Notes under the pieces: model-generated
Database searches by the model: none
What the model saw: only the letters and a program-made list of their open reading frames with translations
Told to the model about the DNA's origin: nothing
Assembly (NCBI GenBank): GCA_036924085.1
Contig: JAVGWX010000011.1
Span: forward strand, 23,687,239 to 23,751,238
DNA length: 64,000 nt
Reading direction: 5' to 3'
Source of the DNA: Ariolimax columbianus
Lineage: Eukaryota; Mollusca; Gastropoda; Stylommatophora; Arionidae
Made by a program: the position numbers and the translations under genes
Part shown: positions 21,305 through 33,029 of the stretch, piece by piece
Layout of the letters: each line of letters starts with the position of its first letter
How positions within the stretch are numbered: position 1 is the first letter of the stretch

Positions 21305-21572
21305 TTTATAGGAAAATAAAGTAAAGTAACCCATAGCATTACTGCCGTAGGGGTGTGAGGCGATCTCACATTTCAAAGACTCGGCTGTATGAGATCGGTA
21401 GCCATCTCCTCTCCCTCGCCGCTTTCACTTCCCGGACTGAACCGGTACCCATTTAAGGCTGGGTCGACCCGGGTGCCGTTGCGGTCTGAAAAAACATCTC
21501 CGTCTCAACTGAGGAATGAACCTAGGACCACTCAGATGCCAGCGCGCTAACCCCTGCGCTACGCAGCTCCTT
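21305..21572 (-). mobile_element. rep-G: tRNA-headed SINE
   Basis: The minus strand starts GAGCTGCGTAGCGCAGGGG then TTAGCGCGCTGG (A box) and CCTAGGTTCATTCC (B box). The body contains GTCGACCCAGCCTTAAATGG and ends near TTACTTTACTTT. Copies at 25412-25640 and 51155-51292 are partial. Confidence 0.8.
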
Positions 21573-22330
21573 ATATTATAGATGCCAACGATAATGGTCA
21601 TAAAGTGGCAGGACATGGTGAGAAACAAAAGACCTGTGGGAAGGAGCCGTCAAGAGCTACTGGAAGAGTAACTCGTACTAACATTCCATGTCACTGTATT
21701 TGATTGTTGTTTTATTTATCAGTAGGAAAGTCAGCCGTGGAACATCCAGGTAGCTTTCACTCCATTGCACCTTTCTCCTCGTGGCATGCGACCTTTCCTT
21801 GTCCAAGGCCCTATGCCAATTGCTTTGTTGTCATTGTCTTAACCGTTTGCATTTAATAAATTTGTGATGTCATCCCTGACCTTTAGATAGGTCAGTTGTC
21901 CGTTTTTAATCTATTCCCTCCTCCAGGTCATTATAGTCACTTCTGTCCGCTTTCGTTTTAGCTGGTTTAGCTACGTTGGTAATAGAGTCTACCACTTCAA
22001 TGTAGCGGACTCAAAAAAAATATAAGCTAATTAGCAATCCTAATAGAATCGAAATAAAATACCCAAAGTGTCGTGTCAGCAGTTAATTAAGGTTCGTAGA
22101 TATTCAAGTAAGGATGTGTTTAATAATACAGGTATTAAGGTATAGAGGTGTTTAATTATAGAGGTGTTAAGGTATAGAGGTGTTGAATTATAGGTGTTAA
22201 GGTATAAATGTGTAAGTGCATGGGAATGTCAGCGTGTTGACATATACAATATGCATTGCATAAAAATGTATTTAAGTAGAAATGTGTTTTTACATCATGA
22301 GTTTGTAAACGGCAATGTACACCATTGTCT
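21573..22330. other. unassigned sequence with a small tandem repeat
   Basis: Positions 22120-22215 repeat GGTGTTAAGGTATAGAGGTG with TTAATTATA spacers about four times. No gene seen. Confidence 0.4.
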
Positions 22331-22539
22331 AGTTGTTTTTCCTGGCATGCATGCGGGTTTATTGACCTGATATTTTCTTCCCCCAGAGTAATGGTGCCCG
22401 TGGTCAATAATATAGTAATGCATTTTAGATACATCGGATTGAGGACTAAAGGCCGACCAAGAAAATGGAAGCTTACGGAACTATCTGACGTGATGAATAC
22501 CACAGCGCGTAATGCATACAGTAGGGCTGCTTGTTGTTG

Positions 22540-22665
22540 TTGCTTAGAAGCATTTAAGAATAAATTGGATGCGCATAACTTTTAGAGCAAGGTGATGAAA
22601 ATTAAACTGATTGTATACAGACTCTGCAGGGTCTTCTAAACCAGTATAAAGACGTTAAGTTAAGT
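22540..22665 (+). pseudogene. K-type LINE 3' end
   Basis: The last codons FKNKLDAHNF are followed by a stop, then GTATACAGACTCTGC and the GTTAAGTTAAGTTA tail. Matches the 3' end of K at 8780-8905 and 51660-51790. Strongly 5'-truncated. Confidence 0.8.
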
Positions 22666-22671
22666 TACGAT

Positions 22672-22904
22672 GTTTGCCTCACTAGTTTCTACTGGCGGAG
22701 GCGCGCCCATTCCACCCCAAAATTTAGTCCATTGGGCAATATCAGGACGCATTAACCAGTGCTTGGATGCATGTGTGCGTCTGTTTATACCTATGCTAGG
22801 TTTGTGCGCCCGCAGAAGCTAGCCCAACCAAAGTGCAATGGAAGGGCCTCACCCTGAGGGCGCGTGTGAAAGTTGTGCAAGAGTGTGACTGTTTGGAATG
22901 TTGC
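22672..22904 (+). repeat. rep-E copy
   Basis: TTTGCCTCACTAGTTTCTAC, GGCGCGCC and GTGCAATGGAAGGGC are all present. It begins directly at the K tail, so it may have inserted into it. Confidence 0.88.
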
Positions 22905-22980
22905 TTGTTCTAGGAATCACGTCATAACCTGACGCTGAAAGGCGAAACAGGGTAAAAGAAAAGAAGAAAGAAGATACTCA
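22905..22980 (+). repeat. rep-H partial copy
   Basis: CATAACCTGACGCTGAAAGG and flanks match rep-H at 14790 and (reverse) 27990. Confidence 0.55.
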
Positions 22981-23172
22981 GCAGTGGCTTATATTCAATA
23001 TGTGTTAGGTATGCTCCGGACGTCTAAATAAACTCTAAGTCAAATGCATTTCTTATAGATTGCTATGAGAGTATTTGTTAGTAATTAAAAGATTAATTAT
23101 TTAGACAATTTTCGTTGCTGCTTAAGACTCCACAAAACACAACAGTCACTGACTGCTAAGTTGGCCAGTGTC

Positions 23173-23545
23173 CTTCTTCTTATTCTTCTTCTTCTTCTTC
23201 TTCTTCTTCTTCTTCTTCTTCTTCTTCTTCTTCTTCGAACGCTGTCAGACGTCAACTTGAATTTGTTCGAAGAAAGCAGCTGTCATCCTGAGGCTGTCGA
23301 CACTGCCATGTCTAGTGTTGGCACTGGTGATGGCCACATGTGCTATCTCTGGTCCTCGTATGTCGGGCAATTTTGCAGCAGATGTTCAGCGGTAATTTTC
23401 CCTGTACCTCAGGTGCATTTGTCAGTAGCACCTATCTTCAGTTTATTAATATTTTACTGTGCGGAGTCTGAAGACCACGACCTGCTCTCTTCTGTTCAAC
23501 TGGTAAGAAGCATCATTTTTTTGTGTAGGCCAGTGTTCAAGAGTA
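23173..23545 (-). pseudogene. N6: N-type LINE 3' end with a long (GAA)n tail
   Basis: About 65 bp of (TTC)n on the plus strand (the 3' tail) is followed by sequence homologous to the N 3' end: TCATCCTGAGGCTGTCGACA, CAGCAGATGTTCAGCGGT, GACCACGACCTGCTCTCTTC. It has several deletions and substitutions and belongs, with 59781-60118, to a diverged subfamily. Confidence 0.8.
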
Positions 23546-23829
23546 AAGGAAATTTACTTATGTGCGGCTAGAAACGCAGCACACATCCCTTTCTTAGATA
23601 TGGGCCAGAGAGGGATTTACACGAAGAACGTTTGGCCTTGTAAGTGTTTAACTGACCACTAACATTTGTGCGTCAAAAGTCCCGCACTCGTACAGATTAA
23701 ACGCGAGTGATGCATTCTGAGTGTTGGACCAAGAGCTCACGAACTGTCAGTTAATAAATCGAGAGATCTCACGAAGGACAAAAGCCCCAACTGTTTTAAA
23801 CCCATACTGCAACAGATGTGAGGCGACAA

Positions 23830-24090
23830 CGCTAGGGCTCACGCCTTCATCAGTATGATTGTTCCAATCATGATATATGGCTGCGAGGTGTAGGACCTAC
23901 GGAAAGCTGACGCAGATAGACTCTGCGGTGGCGAGAAGAACATTGAAGATCTCCATTCGAGACCAAATCGGCAATGCAGAGATCAGACGTCGAACATCCT
24001 TCTCTGACATCATAAATGTCTCCCTGGAAAGAAAATATTCATGGACGGTTTTGGGCGTGCCGGAAAATAGATACACCTAGAGTGGCGTCG
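23830..24090 (+). pseudogene. LINE RT C-terminal fragment (R2)
   Basis: In shifting frames: IVPIMIYGCE (the thumb motif YGCE), RTLKISIRDQIGNAEIRRRT, then VSLERKYSWT. This pattern is typical of the post-RT region of several animal LINEs. Frameshifts near 23900 and 24040. Confidence 0.7.
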
Positions 24091-24134
24091 TGTTGGCCAT
24101 ACAACTTAAGCCGCCCTCACAGTCGACAAATGCT

Positions 24135-24495
24135 AAGGTGAAGCCATGTTTCAACATTACATTATATACAAAGTCACACCATTCACAACCATGTCTCAAC
24201 ATTACATTATAAACAAAGTCACACCATTCACAGCCGTGTCTCAACATTACATTATATACAAAGTCACACCATTCACAACCATGTTTCAACATTACATTAT
24301 ATACAAAGTCACACCATTCACAGCCATGTCTCAACATTACATTATAAACAAAGTCACACCATTCACAGCCGTGTCTCAACATTACATTAAAAACAAAGTC
24401 ACACCATTCACAGCCATGTCTCAACATTACACTATTTAAGTCACAACAATTGCATCCATGTTTCATGATAACACTATATACTAACTCAGAGCCTT
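24135..24495. repeat. 45-bp tandem repeat, open on both strands
   Basis: About eight units of 45 bp. The period is a multiple of three, giving 15-residue repeats on both strands; the minus strand reads HGCEWCDFVYNVML(R/K). Differences between units are few. I treat it as a minisatellite because the frames open and close at the array edges and no promoter or homologue is visible. Confidence 0.9.
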
Positions 24496-24499
24496 CCAT

Positions 24500-25411
24500 A
24501 TAAACTCAGAAAATGTAATCATTAAAATCGGTCAAGTCGCAGTTTTAAATTGTATTTTCAGAGAATGCTCAGATCAGACAATAGGTCTTTGCAGAGAAAG
24601 TCTAACAATCATGTTACTCATTTTGACAAAATCATTGAAATAAATTTTGTTAATAAATTCTAAAAAATTTTTATTTTTTTAAATCCCCCCCCCCCCCCCC
24701 CCCCCACCTTTTTAAAATAGTTCGCTCTCTCTCTCGCCATCGAGCTCATCGCACAAGGCACGAACACCGTAGCTCCAGCGATGAACCGGTTCTTCGAAAA
24801 AAATTGACATCATGGACCGACCGTCGCAGCTCGAAATCGAACGGCTTGACTACTTCTCCACAGAGACCCCTAATAATAATACATTCTTAATAAATTTACA
24901 AAGAAAACTTAGAAAACATTTGACAAAATATTTGGACAATAGACGAAGGCTCGCGACAACACCCCCCCCCCCCCCAAACCATTACCCCTCAGATTATAAG
25001 GCCCTAGACTTCAGCTCCGTCAACCCTTATGCAAATCAGACACTACTACACACACTTTAACTACCACTCTTGTCACTCAAGACTAACCTATTTGCACCTG
25101 ATCTTACAAGAGTTCGCCTTTGGCATCAACCGATTCATTTCAAAATCACTGCTTTGTTGACAGGTCTCACTGGAATAATCTTCCCGATGTCACTTGGTGC
25201 GAGAGCAGTGTCCTATTGCATTGCTTCTTTTTAATTTGGTAGACACAATAATCCCTGGGTTGTAGACATTCGTTGTAGTATGTACTTGACGCGTTGAAAA
25301 TAGGTCACACTATTGAACTATGTTTTGGCGCGCGCTGTATCCTTGCACGCTTGTACTATTTCATTGTGTAGTCTGTGTTTAAATAAAAGCAAAATAGTGC
25401 GTGTTCTCTTT
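24500..25411. other. unassigned sequence with two C-runs
   Basis: C-runs at 24685-24705 and 24962-24975. The open frame at 24812-25060 (plus) crosses the second run and has no recognised domain. Confidence 0.4.
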
Positions 25412-25640
25412 TAAGTAAAGTAAAGTAACCCATAACATTACTGCCGTAGGGGTGTGAGATGTTAGCGATCTCACATTTCAAAGGCTTGGCTATGTGAGGG
25501 CGGTAGCCATCTCCTCTCCCTCGCCGCTTTTACTTTCTGGACTGAACCGGTACCCATTTAAGGCTGGGTCGACCCGGGAGCTATTGCAGTGGGAAAAAAC
25601 ATTACCGCCTCAACGGGGGAATGAACCCAGATGCGAAGCG
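25412..25640 (-). mobile_element. rep-G copy, head-truncated
   Basis: AAAGTAACCCATAACATTAC through GGTACCCATTTAAGGCTGGG to GGGGAATGAACCCAGA matches 21305-21515. The tRNA A-box end is lost. Confidence 0.75.
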
Positions 25641-25659
25641 GCTCAATTCCTTAAAGGTA

Positions 25660-26225
25660 TGTTTTTAGTTTCACTGTTGGACCTTCATTGGATAGTTGAA
25701 TGTCCGATACTGCTGTTGGCAGTGTTGGAGTGTTGGACCTTCATTGGATAGTTGAATGTCCGATACTGCTGTTGGCAGTGTTGGAGTGTTGGACCTTCAT
25801 TGGATAGTTGAATGTCCGATACTGCTGTTGGCAGTGTTGGAGTGTTGGACCTTCGTTGGATAGTTGAATGTCCGATACTGCTGTTGGCAGTGTTGGAGTG
25901 TTGGACCTTCGTTGGATAGTTGAATGTCCGATACTGCTGTTGGCAGTGTTGGAGTGTTGGACCTTCGTTGGATAGTTGAATGTCCGATACTGCTGTTGGC
26001 AGTGTTGGAGTGTTGGACCTTCGTTGGATAGTTGAATGTCCGATACTGCTGTTGGCAGTGTTGGAGTGTTGGACCTTCGTTGGATAGTTGAATGTCCGAT
26101 ACTGCTGTCGGCAGTGTTGGAGTGTTGGAACTTCATTGGATAGTTGAATGTCCGATACTGCTGTTGGCAGTGTTGGAGTGTTGGAACTTCATTGCGTTGG
26201 AACTTCATTGCATAGTTGAATATCC
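25660..26225. repeat. 56-bp satellite array, homogeneous part
   Basis: About ten units of 56 bp, nearly identical. Signature GGACCTTCATTGGATAGTTG, then ACTGC-TGTTG-GCAGT, a 5-bp hairpin that extends to 11 pairs if two G.T pairs are allowed. The 155-residue minus frame is an artefact of the array (56 codons per three units). Confidence 0.93.
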
Positions 26226-27030
26226 GATACTGATGCTGGAGTGTTGGGTCATCGTTTGGTAACTAAAGCAGATTTTGATGTTGGAGTGTTGGACCTTCAT
26301 TGGATAGTTGAATATCCGATTAGGTTGTTGGAGTGTGAACCTTCATTGAAAAATTGTATATCCACAATATTGCTGTTGAGTGTTGGAACTTCAATTGTCA
26401 TCTATGACAGATTTTGCTGTTAGGAGTGTTCAACCTTCATTCGGTAACTATAGCAGATTTTTTTGTTAGAGTGTTGGACCTTCATTTCAAAACTAAAGCA
26501 GATTTTATGTTGGAGTGTTGGACCTTCATTTGGTAACTATAGCAGATCTTGTTTTATTGAATAGTTGTATATCCAATATTTTTTCTGCAGTGGTGGACCT
26601 AAATTGAATATCTCTGTAGTAAATTTTATTGTTGGAGTGTTGCATTTCCATTGAATAATTGTTGGAGTGTTGGACTTTCATTTGATAAATCTAAAGCAGA
26701 TTTTGCCGTTTGTGCACTGGATTATCGTTTGATACTTATGTATCAGAGTATGCTGCTGGAATGTTGAACCTTCATTTGATGAATCTGTAGCGTACGTAAT
26801 TTGTTGAATGTTGAACTTACATTGGAATGCTGTATAATAGGTTTATCTGTTGACATGTTGGACCTTAACTTGACAATTATATCAAATTGTCCTGTTGAAA
26901 TAGTGAACTGTCATTGAATAACTTTGTAACATATGTTGGTGTTCGAGTCGTGGACCTTCATTGAATGCCTTAAATGGGATATTGTCTTTAGAGTGTTGGA
27001 CCTTGATGACTGAGTTCTGTAGCATACATT
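26226..27030. repeat. decayed 56-bp satellite
   Basis: TTGGAGTGTTGGACCTTCAT and shortened variants recur at irregular spacing with growing divergence, for example near 26283, 26467, 26510, 26636, 26850 and 26993. It is the old flank of the homogeneous array. Confidence 0.8.
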
Positions 27031-27167
27031 TATGGGTGACCTGCAAATGATATATTGATTTACCTTTCAATTCATGGTTCACGTTGAATAAGACCAGAGT
27101 GCCAGGTAAGATCCAAGTGAAGAATCGTTTCAACATTTTATTGATTAGATTATTAGTGATCTATTTT

Positions 27168-27506
27168 GTCAGTGATCCATAGCTGACTGTTAGCGTCAGG
27201 GCCAGCGAACCAGAGCTGCCAAGACCCTTCTACATCTCCACGCGGCGATCCTGGATAGCAGGCTGCAGTAGGGCAGACTAGCTAAGGAGAAGGGATCGAA
27301 GAGGGAATGCTAACCCGGTACTAAAATAAGGCTTACTGAAGTCGGATGTGTTGGACCGAAAGGTGCAAATATTGCAGTCAAGCTGTAAACTACAACACAA
27401 CGCATTCCGTTCTCTGGACTACATTCTGCTACTTACCCTTTCAGGGTTTGGTAGTGGGAGATTGAGAACGAAGAAGAAGAAGAAGAAGAAGAAGAAGAAG
27501 AAGAAG
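27168..27506 (+). repeat. rep-A copy ending in (GAA)n
   Basis: Standard rep-A to about 27470 (core 1 GAAGTCGGATGTGTTGGACC), ending in GAGATTGAGAACGAA and about 12 GAA units. In other copies the same point carries AAGCC repeats, so the tail has been replaced or expanded differently. Confidence 0.88.
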
Positions 27507-27835
27507 ACTGTTAGTGACGATGATGCTTGGTTAACAGGGACGGCAGTCTGGAGAGGTGCACATGTGCGAAAACTTTGCCGGGGACGGACATGGCGTTACA
27601 GGAGACCTGTAACTGCCGCATTCCAGTCGTGAGCCCTATATCTTGTACATGGATATGATGAATCCATCGTGCCATGCGGCGGAAGCTTGGTCAGTATTCC
27701 AGACTCTGTTACGAAGAGTCTGTGCAGGGTAATGGGCCATCGGGTCCAGGCCGTACTTTAATAGTTCATGCGGAATAGTTTCAGGCACGCAGTTCTGCAA
27801 TTTTTTTTCCATGCATATTTTTATATTTTATTTTA
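27507..27835. other. unassigned sequence
   Basis: No coding motif or recurring family seen. Confidence 0.35.
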
Positions 27836-28075
27836 CCGTTTGTTTCTGTTTTGTTTTCCTCTATAAGCACTGACCCCGATTCTCTTTCTTATTTTCGCCC
27901 ACTGTCCTGCGTTCGCCTGTCAGCGTTAGGTTATGAAGAGGTTTCGTGACATGTCCCTAGTATATGCTTCTGCCTTTCAGCGTCAGGTTATGAATATGTT
28001 TTGTGACATGGCCCTAGAATGTGTTCCATACAGGGGGAGCTGTATCCCTTCTATGATTTCTGCTATCCATCTGAA
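27836..28075 (-). repeat. rep-H copy
   Basis: Reverse relative to 14640-14850. The subunit CAGCGTTAGGTTATGAAGAG/CAGCGTCAGGTTATGAATAT occurs twice in tandem (about 27920 and 27979), so the element has internally duplicated here. Confidence 0.65.
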
Positions 28076-28184
28076 CTCATCGGCCTAAGATTGACCAAAT
28101 ATGGTACAAATAATCCTTTGAACAATGCAAAGCTACAACACATCATCACTGTAATAAATAACACATAAATTAATGATAAATTAA

Positions 28185-28405
28185 CGTCATCTTTGTTCTT
28201 CTTCTTGTTCTTCTGTTGCTTCTTCATTTCTTCTTCTTCTTTTTCTTCATCTTCTTCGTCTTCTTCTTCTTTTCTTTTGTTTCTTCTTCTCCTCCATTTC
28301 TTCTTTCTCTTCCACTGCTTATTTTCTTCCTCTTTTTCTTCTCCTCCTTTTCTTTTGTTTCTTCTCCTTTCTTCTTTTTCCTTTCTTCTTTTTCTTTTCC
28401 TTCCA
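28185..28405. repeat. polypyrimidine (TTC/TCC) tract
   Basis: About 220 bp almost purely C and T on the plus strand, with TTC-rich irregular order. The Lys/Glu-rich minus frames are low-complexity artefacts. Confidence 0.9.
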
Positions 28406-28407
28406 TC

Positions 28408-28585
28408 AGAGCACCGGCCGTTACCCCGCGGAAGCAAACCCTTAGAAAATGCAGGAGGAAGCAGGCCCTTACATAAGATGTATGCCGAAGTCGGATGCAC
28501 TAGGCCGACAGGCGCAAAATAAAAATCGCAGCGTAACGCACACCGTCTTGGAGAAATAAGGCGAACACTAAAATTTAAAAAAACA
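28408..28585 (+). mobile_element. SINE-1 copy, head-truncated
   Basis: Starts at AGCACCGGCCGTTACC, just after where the B box would end, and continues through core 1 (CCGAAGTCGGATGCAC) to an A-rich tail near 28575. Confidence 0.85.
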
Positions 28586-28639
28586 AAACAAAAAAACAAC
28601 GAAATTACAATCACTTTACTCAAATGTAACTTTTTGCTT

Positions 28640-28960
28640 CTGAAATATTCATCTATCCCAAATGTCTGACCGTTCTTCCTTATAATTATTGCCGTCCAAA
28701 CCAGGTGCCGTCACCGCAAGAAAGGCTGGGTGTAATGGACGTCCTATATCCTCTGTCTCTTGTATTAACGGCACACTCTGCCAGACTGACATTACTCCAT
28801 GTTTTAATACTGCCCTGACACTTACAGCGCTGCTCGCCTCTTGTCCGCTGACCTTCAACCTTCCTCTGCAGTATAGTTTTCAATGAAGTATCATGTCTTT
28901 TTACATGTCCAAAATATTTGATTTGATTAATTTTAACAATCACACAAACAATTAAGAAAA
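28640..28960 (-). pseudogene. LINE C-terminal fragment (R3)
   Basis: The minus strand encodes IKYFGHVKRHDTSLKTILQ then KVEGQRTRGEQRCKC, the post-RT region with the (Y/W)(F/Y)GHV(K/R)R motif. One frame is open over 85 codons. No RT palm motif remains. Confidence 0.75.
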
Positions 28961-29029
28961 AGATTGCGTCTTGTGAACTAACATTCTACTGATCCGTGCT
29001 CAAAATAGCACAGATAGCGAAAAGGAAAA

Positions 29030-29230
29030 AAAATGTAGATATCCTACAAGCGCTGGATATCAAGAAAATTGGTTAGAAAAAACATATAGATATCCTACAA
29101 GAACTGGATATCGAGAAAAATTGGTGAGAAAAAAAATGTAGATATCCTACAAGAACTGGATATCGAGAAAAATTGGTTAGAAAAAAATGTAGATATCCTA
29201 CAAGAACTGGATATCGAGAAAAATTAGTTA
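29030..29230. repeat. 51-bp tandem repeat with perfect hairpins
   Basis: Four units of 51-52 bp. Units two to four contain GATATCC, 10 bases (TACAAGAACT), then GGATATC: a perfect 7-bp inverted repeat. The first unit has one change in the loop. Confidence 0.9.
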
Positions 29231-29254
29231 GTAAACAATAACTTGTCCAGAAAG

Positions 29255-29490
29255 CTAAAATATGTTGACCAAATCAAACGCCATAATGGCATGGAGAGAG
29301 TGATACTGAAGGGCATGGTACCTGAAAAGTGAGGCAGAGGCAGACCAAGGATAAGATGGACACTAAGCATCACTGAGGTCCTGAAGATGACAGCGAGAGA
29401 GACGGGAGTTCTGGCTAAAGATCGAGAGTCTTACAGATCGGCTGTTGTGAGAGTGACGATCTACAAAGGACATGCTGTATGATGATGATG
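29255..29490 (+). pseudogene. LINE 3' end with (ATG)n tail (R4)
   Basis: Encodes KLKYVDQIKRHNGMERVILK, then GRGRPRIRWTLSI, then KDRESYRSAVVRVTI before a stop in GCTGTATGATGATGATG. One stop interrupts before GRGRPR. The tail matches the end of the LINE at 61722-62945. Confidence 0.78.
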
Positions 29491-29970
29491 CATTTTAATG
29501 GGTGCCAAAAGATCTCTACTCACGCCTACTCTCGTCACTAAGTCCCCCTTTGTTTGTTTCTCTTTCCACGAAACACTCTTTTTTATTACCACATTTCGAG
29601 AGCTTTTTTGTTTTCCAACTGGTTGTTGATAGTCTGCACAGTATAATAATTTTTAATGTATACAACACCCGAGGAGTCTTATTTCTAACATTTTGGTTAT
29701 TTCGCTGGATTTCAATATATTTCTCATAATATTAAATACACTTTTAGACATTCCTATGAACTTTTTCACTTGTCGTTCACGTCTACCCAGCTGTCTAATG
29801 TTCTCCTTTGTATTCCCTTGTGCTGGATTATTTGACTAGCAAACATCCCTACAGATACTCGCTGGGGATCTGAGGAATGGAAGGAAACATTGTAGTGATA
29901 GGAAAGATAGAAAAGTAATATATTAATTCATGGATAGAGGGAATTCCATTGTATTTATCCTAAACATATG
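29491..29970. other. unassigned sequence
   Basis: AT-rich; a 75-codon plus frame has no motif. Confidence 0.35.
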
Positions 29971-30410
29971 CCTGGACTGTGTCTACCCTAAACATTTCTC
30001 TACACTCTATCCTAAACATTTCTCTACACTCTACCCTAAACATTTCTCTACTCTCTACCCTAAACATTTCTCTACACTCTACCCTAAACATTTCTCTACA
30101 CTCTACCCTAAACATTTCTCTACACTCTACCCTAAACATTTCTCTACACTCTACCCTAAACATTTCTCTACACTCTACCCTAAACATTTCTCTACACTCT
30201 ACCCTAAACATGTCCCTACACTCTATCCTAAACATTGCTCTACTCTCTACCCTTAACATGTCTCTACTCTCTACCAAAAACTTATGTCTAAACTGCGTCT
30301 CCCCTAAACTTTTCTCTACCCGAAACATGCCTCTACTCTCTAAACATGTCTCTACTCTCTAAACATGTCTCTACTCCCTAAACATGTCTCTACCCTAAAT
30401 GTTTATCTGG
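29971..30410. repeat. 24-bp tandem repeat
   Basis: About 16 units around CCTAAACATTTCTCTACACT. A multiple of three, so all frames stay open (YPKHFSTL on plus). Units decay after about 30200. Confidence 0.93.
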
Positions 30411-30832
30411 ACTGTGCCTTCCGCAAACATTGGTACAAATTGGACACAAAGAAGTGCACGCATCCGACACGCATGGGGACCAGTGTCCTGTTACGTTAAA
30501 CAAAAGATTTTATATAAATAGATCGGAGAACAAGTTTTATCAATTAAAAACAAAGCATGAACAGAAACCTTGTCAAGGACACTGGATAAACATGAAAACA
30601 AAAAAGTGAAAAGCATTGCTAAGTTTCCTGTCCAATTGCTAATCAAGTTGGCATGTTTATGTTAAACTCTTTCATCTCAAATTACACCTAACGCGCGTAT
30701 TTTCCAAGAAAAGATCAAATTCGTCGTAGGATTAGTTGGTGACACATTGTAAAACTAAATAATGTCCTTTTCTAGGGGGGGGGGGGGGGGGACATATATA
30801 TACATATATATATATATATATACATACACACA
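30411..30832. other. unassigned sequence ending in a G-run and (TA)n
   Basis: No gene. 30775-30792 is 18 G; (TA)/(CA) repeats follow to about 30832 and lead into the 38-bp array. Confidence 0.4.
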
Positions 30833-30847
30833 CAATCGCACGCACTT

Positions 30848-31440
30848 TCGTCTAACCTTAACTAACATAGTATGATCAGTGTGTTTTGCCTGACCCTAAC
30901 TAACATAGTATGATCAGTATGTTTTGCCTGGCCCTAACCAACATAGTCTGATCAGTATGTGTCATATGACCCTAACTAACATAGTCTGATCAGTTCTCTA
31001 TATATTGCCTGACCCTGACTAACGTAGTCTGATCAGTGTGTTTTGCCTGACCCTGACTAGCTTAGTCTGATCAGTATGTTTCACCTGACTCTGACTAACA
31101 TATTATGATCAGTATTATTTGCCTGACCCTGACTAACATATTATGATCAGTATTATTTGCCTGACCCTGACTAGCTTAGTCTGATCACTATTATTTGCCT
31201 GACCTTGACTAACATATTATGATCAGTATTGTTTGCCTGACCCTGACTAACATAGTCTGATCAGTTCTCTATATATTGCCTGACCCTGACTAACATATTA
31301 TGATCAGTATTATTTGCCTGACCCTGACTAAAATATTATGATCAGTATTATTTGCCTGACCCTGACTAACATATTATGATCAGTATTATTTGCCTGACCC
31401 TGACTAAAATATTATGATCAGTATTGTCTGCTTGACGTTA
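30848..31440 (+). repeat. 38-bp array of rep-F type
   Basis: About 15 units. Each has TGCCTGACCCTGACTAACAT and a CTGATCAGTAT core. The array ends in GACGTTAGTCTCCTCTCACC, the same end motif as the arrays at 51115 and 47905. The rest of rep-F is not seen upstream, so the element is cut by the G-run/TA tract or is an array-only copy. Confidence 0.9.
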
Positions 31441-31990
31441 GTCTCCTCTCACCCGCACAAAAGGTCAAGCTTGGATACCGACGTCTCATGTACGGGTCCT
31501 GTGCTCTAATTTAACCGAATGACAGTCACATACCAAAATGAACGTACCTTTACTGAAAATAAGTTAAGACCGTGACTCACAACAAAGCTACACTACCAAC
31601 GTAGAGCGATGATAGTTCGTTGTCAACGTATAGAGTATACAATTTCAGAAAATTTATCGAAAAATATTTTATTCTATTTTCAGTAATCTAATAAAGATAA
31701 ATTCACTTTGTTGATAATCAGCAACGTGCCATATTTATTGTGTAGTGTCTGTCTGTGCGGCAACCCTAGAATGATGTATCGCTCTGTGAAATCTGAAATC
31801 AGACAAACCGCTTTCACGTCCTCATTGATATCCATAGGACTTCAGTGTCTCAGGGTATATCCTGGTGAAATTCTATACAATGTGTATTCCGTGTTATGCT
31901 ATTGTTTGGTACACACAATCAGTAGAACTGTGACCAGGTAAGACCCACACATGTTCAATCTCTTTCATGAAATGGCGGAAGAAACCGTCC
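31441..31990. other. unassigned sequence
   Basis: No gene or family recognised; a 77-codon plus frame at 31708 has no motif. Confidence 0.35.
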
Positions 31991-31994
31991 TGCA

Positions 31995-32600
31995 CCTTAA
32001 CTGATTCACTCTGTAGAGGGCGATATATTGGTTTGAAAACTTTCTTACAATGTTACATGGCCTATAAATTGGTTTAAAAACTGTCTTACAATGTTACAGA
32101 GCCGAAATATTGGTTTGAAAAAACTTCCTGACAATGTTACAGAGCCGATATATTGGTTTGAAAACTGTCTTAGAATGTTACAGAGCCGATATATTGGTTT
32201 GGAAACTGTCTTAGAATGTTACAGTCGATATATTGGTTTGAAAACTGTCTTACAATGTTACAGAGCCGATATATTGGTTTGAAAACTGTCTTAGAATGTT
32301 ACAGAGCCGATATATTGGTTTGAAAAAACTGTCTTACAATGTTACAGACCCGATATATTGGTTTGGAAACTGTCTTGGAATGATGCAGTCTATAACTTGA
32401 TTTGAAAAGTTTCTTGCAATGTTACGGAGCAGATAGATTGGCTTGAAAACGTTCTTACAATGTTACGGAGCCAATAAACTTGTTTTTAGAACTGGGTTAC
32501 AATGTTACGGAGCAGATAAATTGGTTTAAAAACTGTCTTGCGATGTTACAGAGCCGACATATTGGTTTGAGAACATTCTTACAATGTTGTGGAGCTAATA
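31995..32600. repeat. 41-bp tandem repeat
   Basis: About 14 units around GATATATTGGTTTGAAAACT and AATGTTACAGAGC, homogeneous in the middle and degenerate after 32390. Confidence 0.9.
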
Positions 32601-32764
32601 TTTTGGCGTGAACAACAGCCATATTTGTATTTAAAAGTATCTCAATAAAAATGTTTCCAAAATGTATAAATGTGCATCAACTTCCTACCGGAAGTTTCAC
32701 AATTCAAAATTATGTGTGACCGAGAGCGCAAGACATTCCGAAGTGAATAACTTTACTTTGTACT

Positions 32765-33000
32765 ACATTATAAAACTATGCATATACTATTTTAGAAAAC
32801 TATGCATATACTACTTTAGAAAACTATGCATATACTGCTTTAGAAAACTATGCATATACTACTTTAGAAAACTATGCATATACTACTTTAGAAAACTATG
32901 CATATACTGCTTTAGAAAGCTATGCATATACTACTTTAGAAAAATATGCATATACTACTTTAGAAAACTATGCATATACTACTTTAGAAGACTATGTAGA
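32765..33000. repeat. 24-bp tandem repeat
   Basis: About ten units of 24 bp around ACTATGCATATACTACTTTA, each with the palindrome TATGCATA. Multiple of three, open frame LCIYYFRK. Confidence 0.92.
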
Positions 33001-33029
33001 GTGTATACGACCCGTTTTCTTTACAATTC

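Noticed and set aside
28063..28623. 186-codon Lys/Glu-rich frame (minus)
   Set aside because: Its centre is a polypyrimidine tract and its start is SINE-1 sequence.
29960..30328. Telomere-like CCCTAAA motifs in the 24-bp array
   Set aside because: They occur once per 24-bp unit within an unrelated sequence, not as a (CCCTAA)n run, so not an interstitial telomere.
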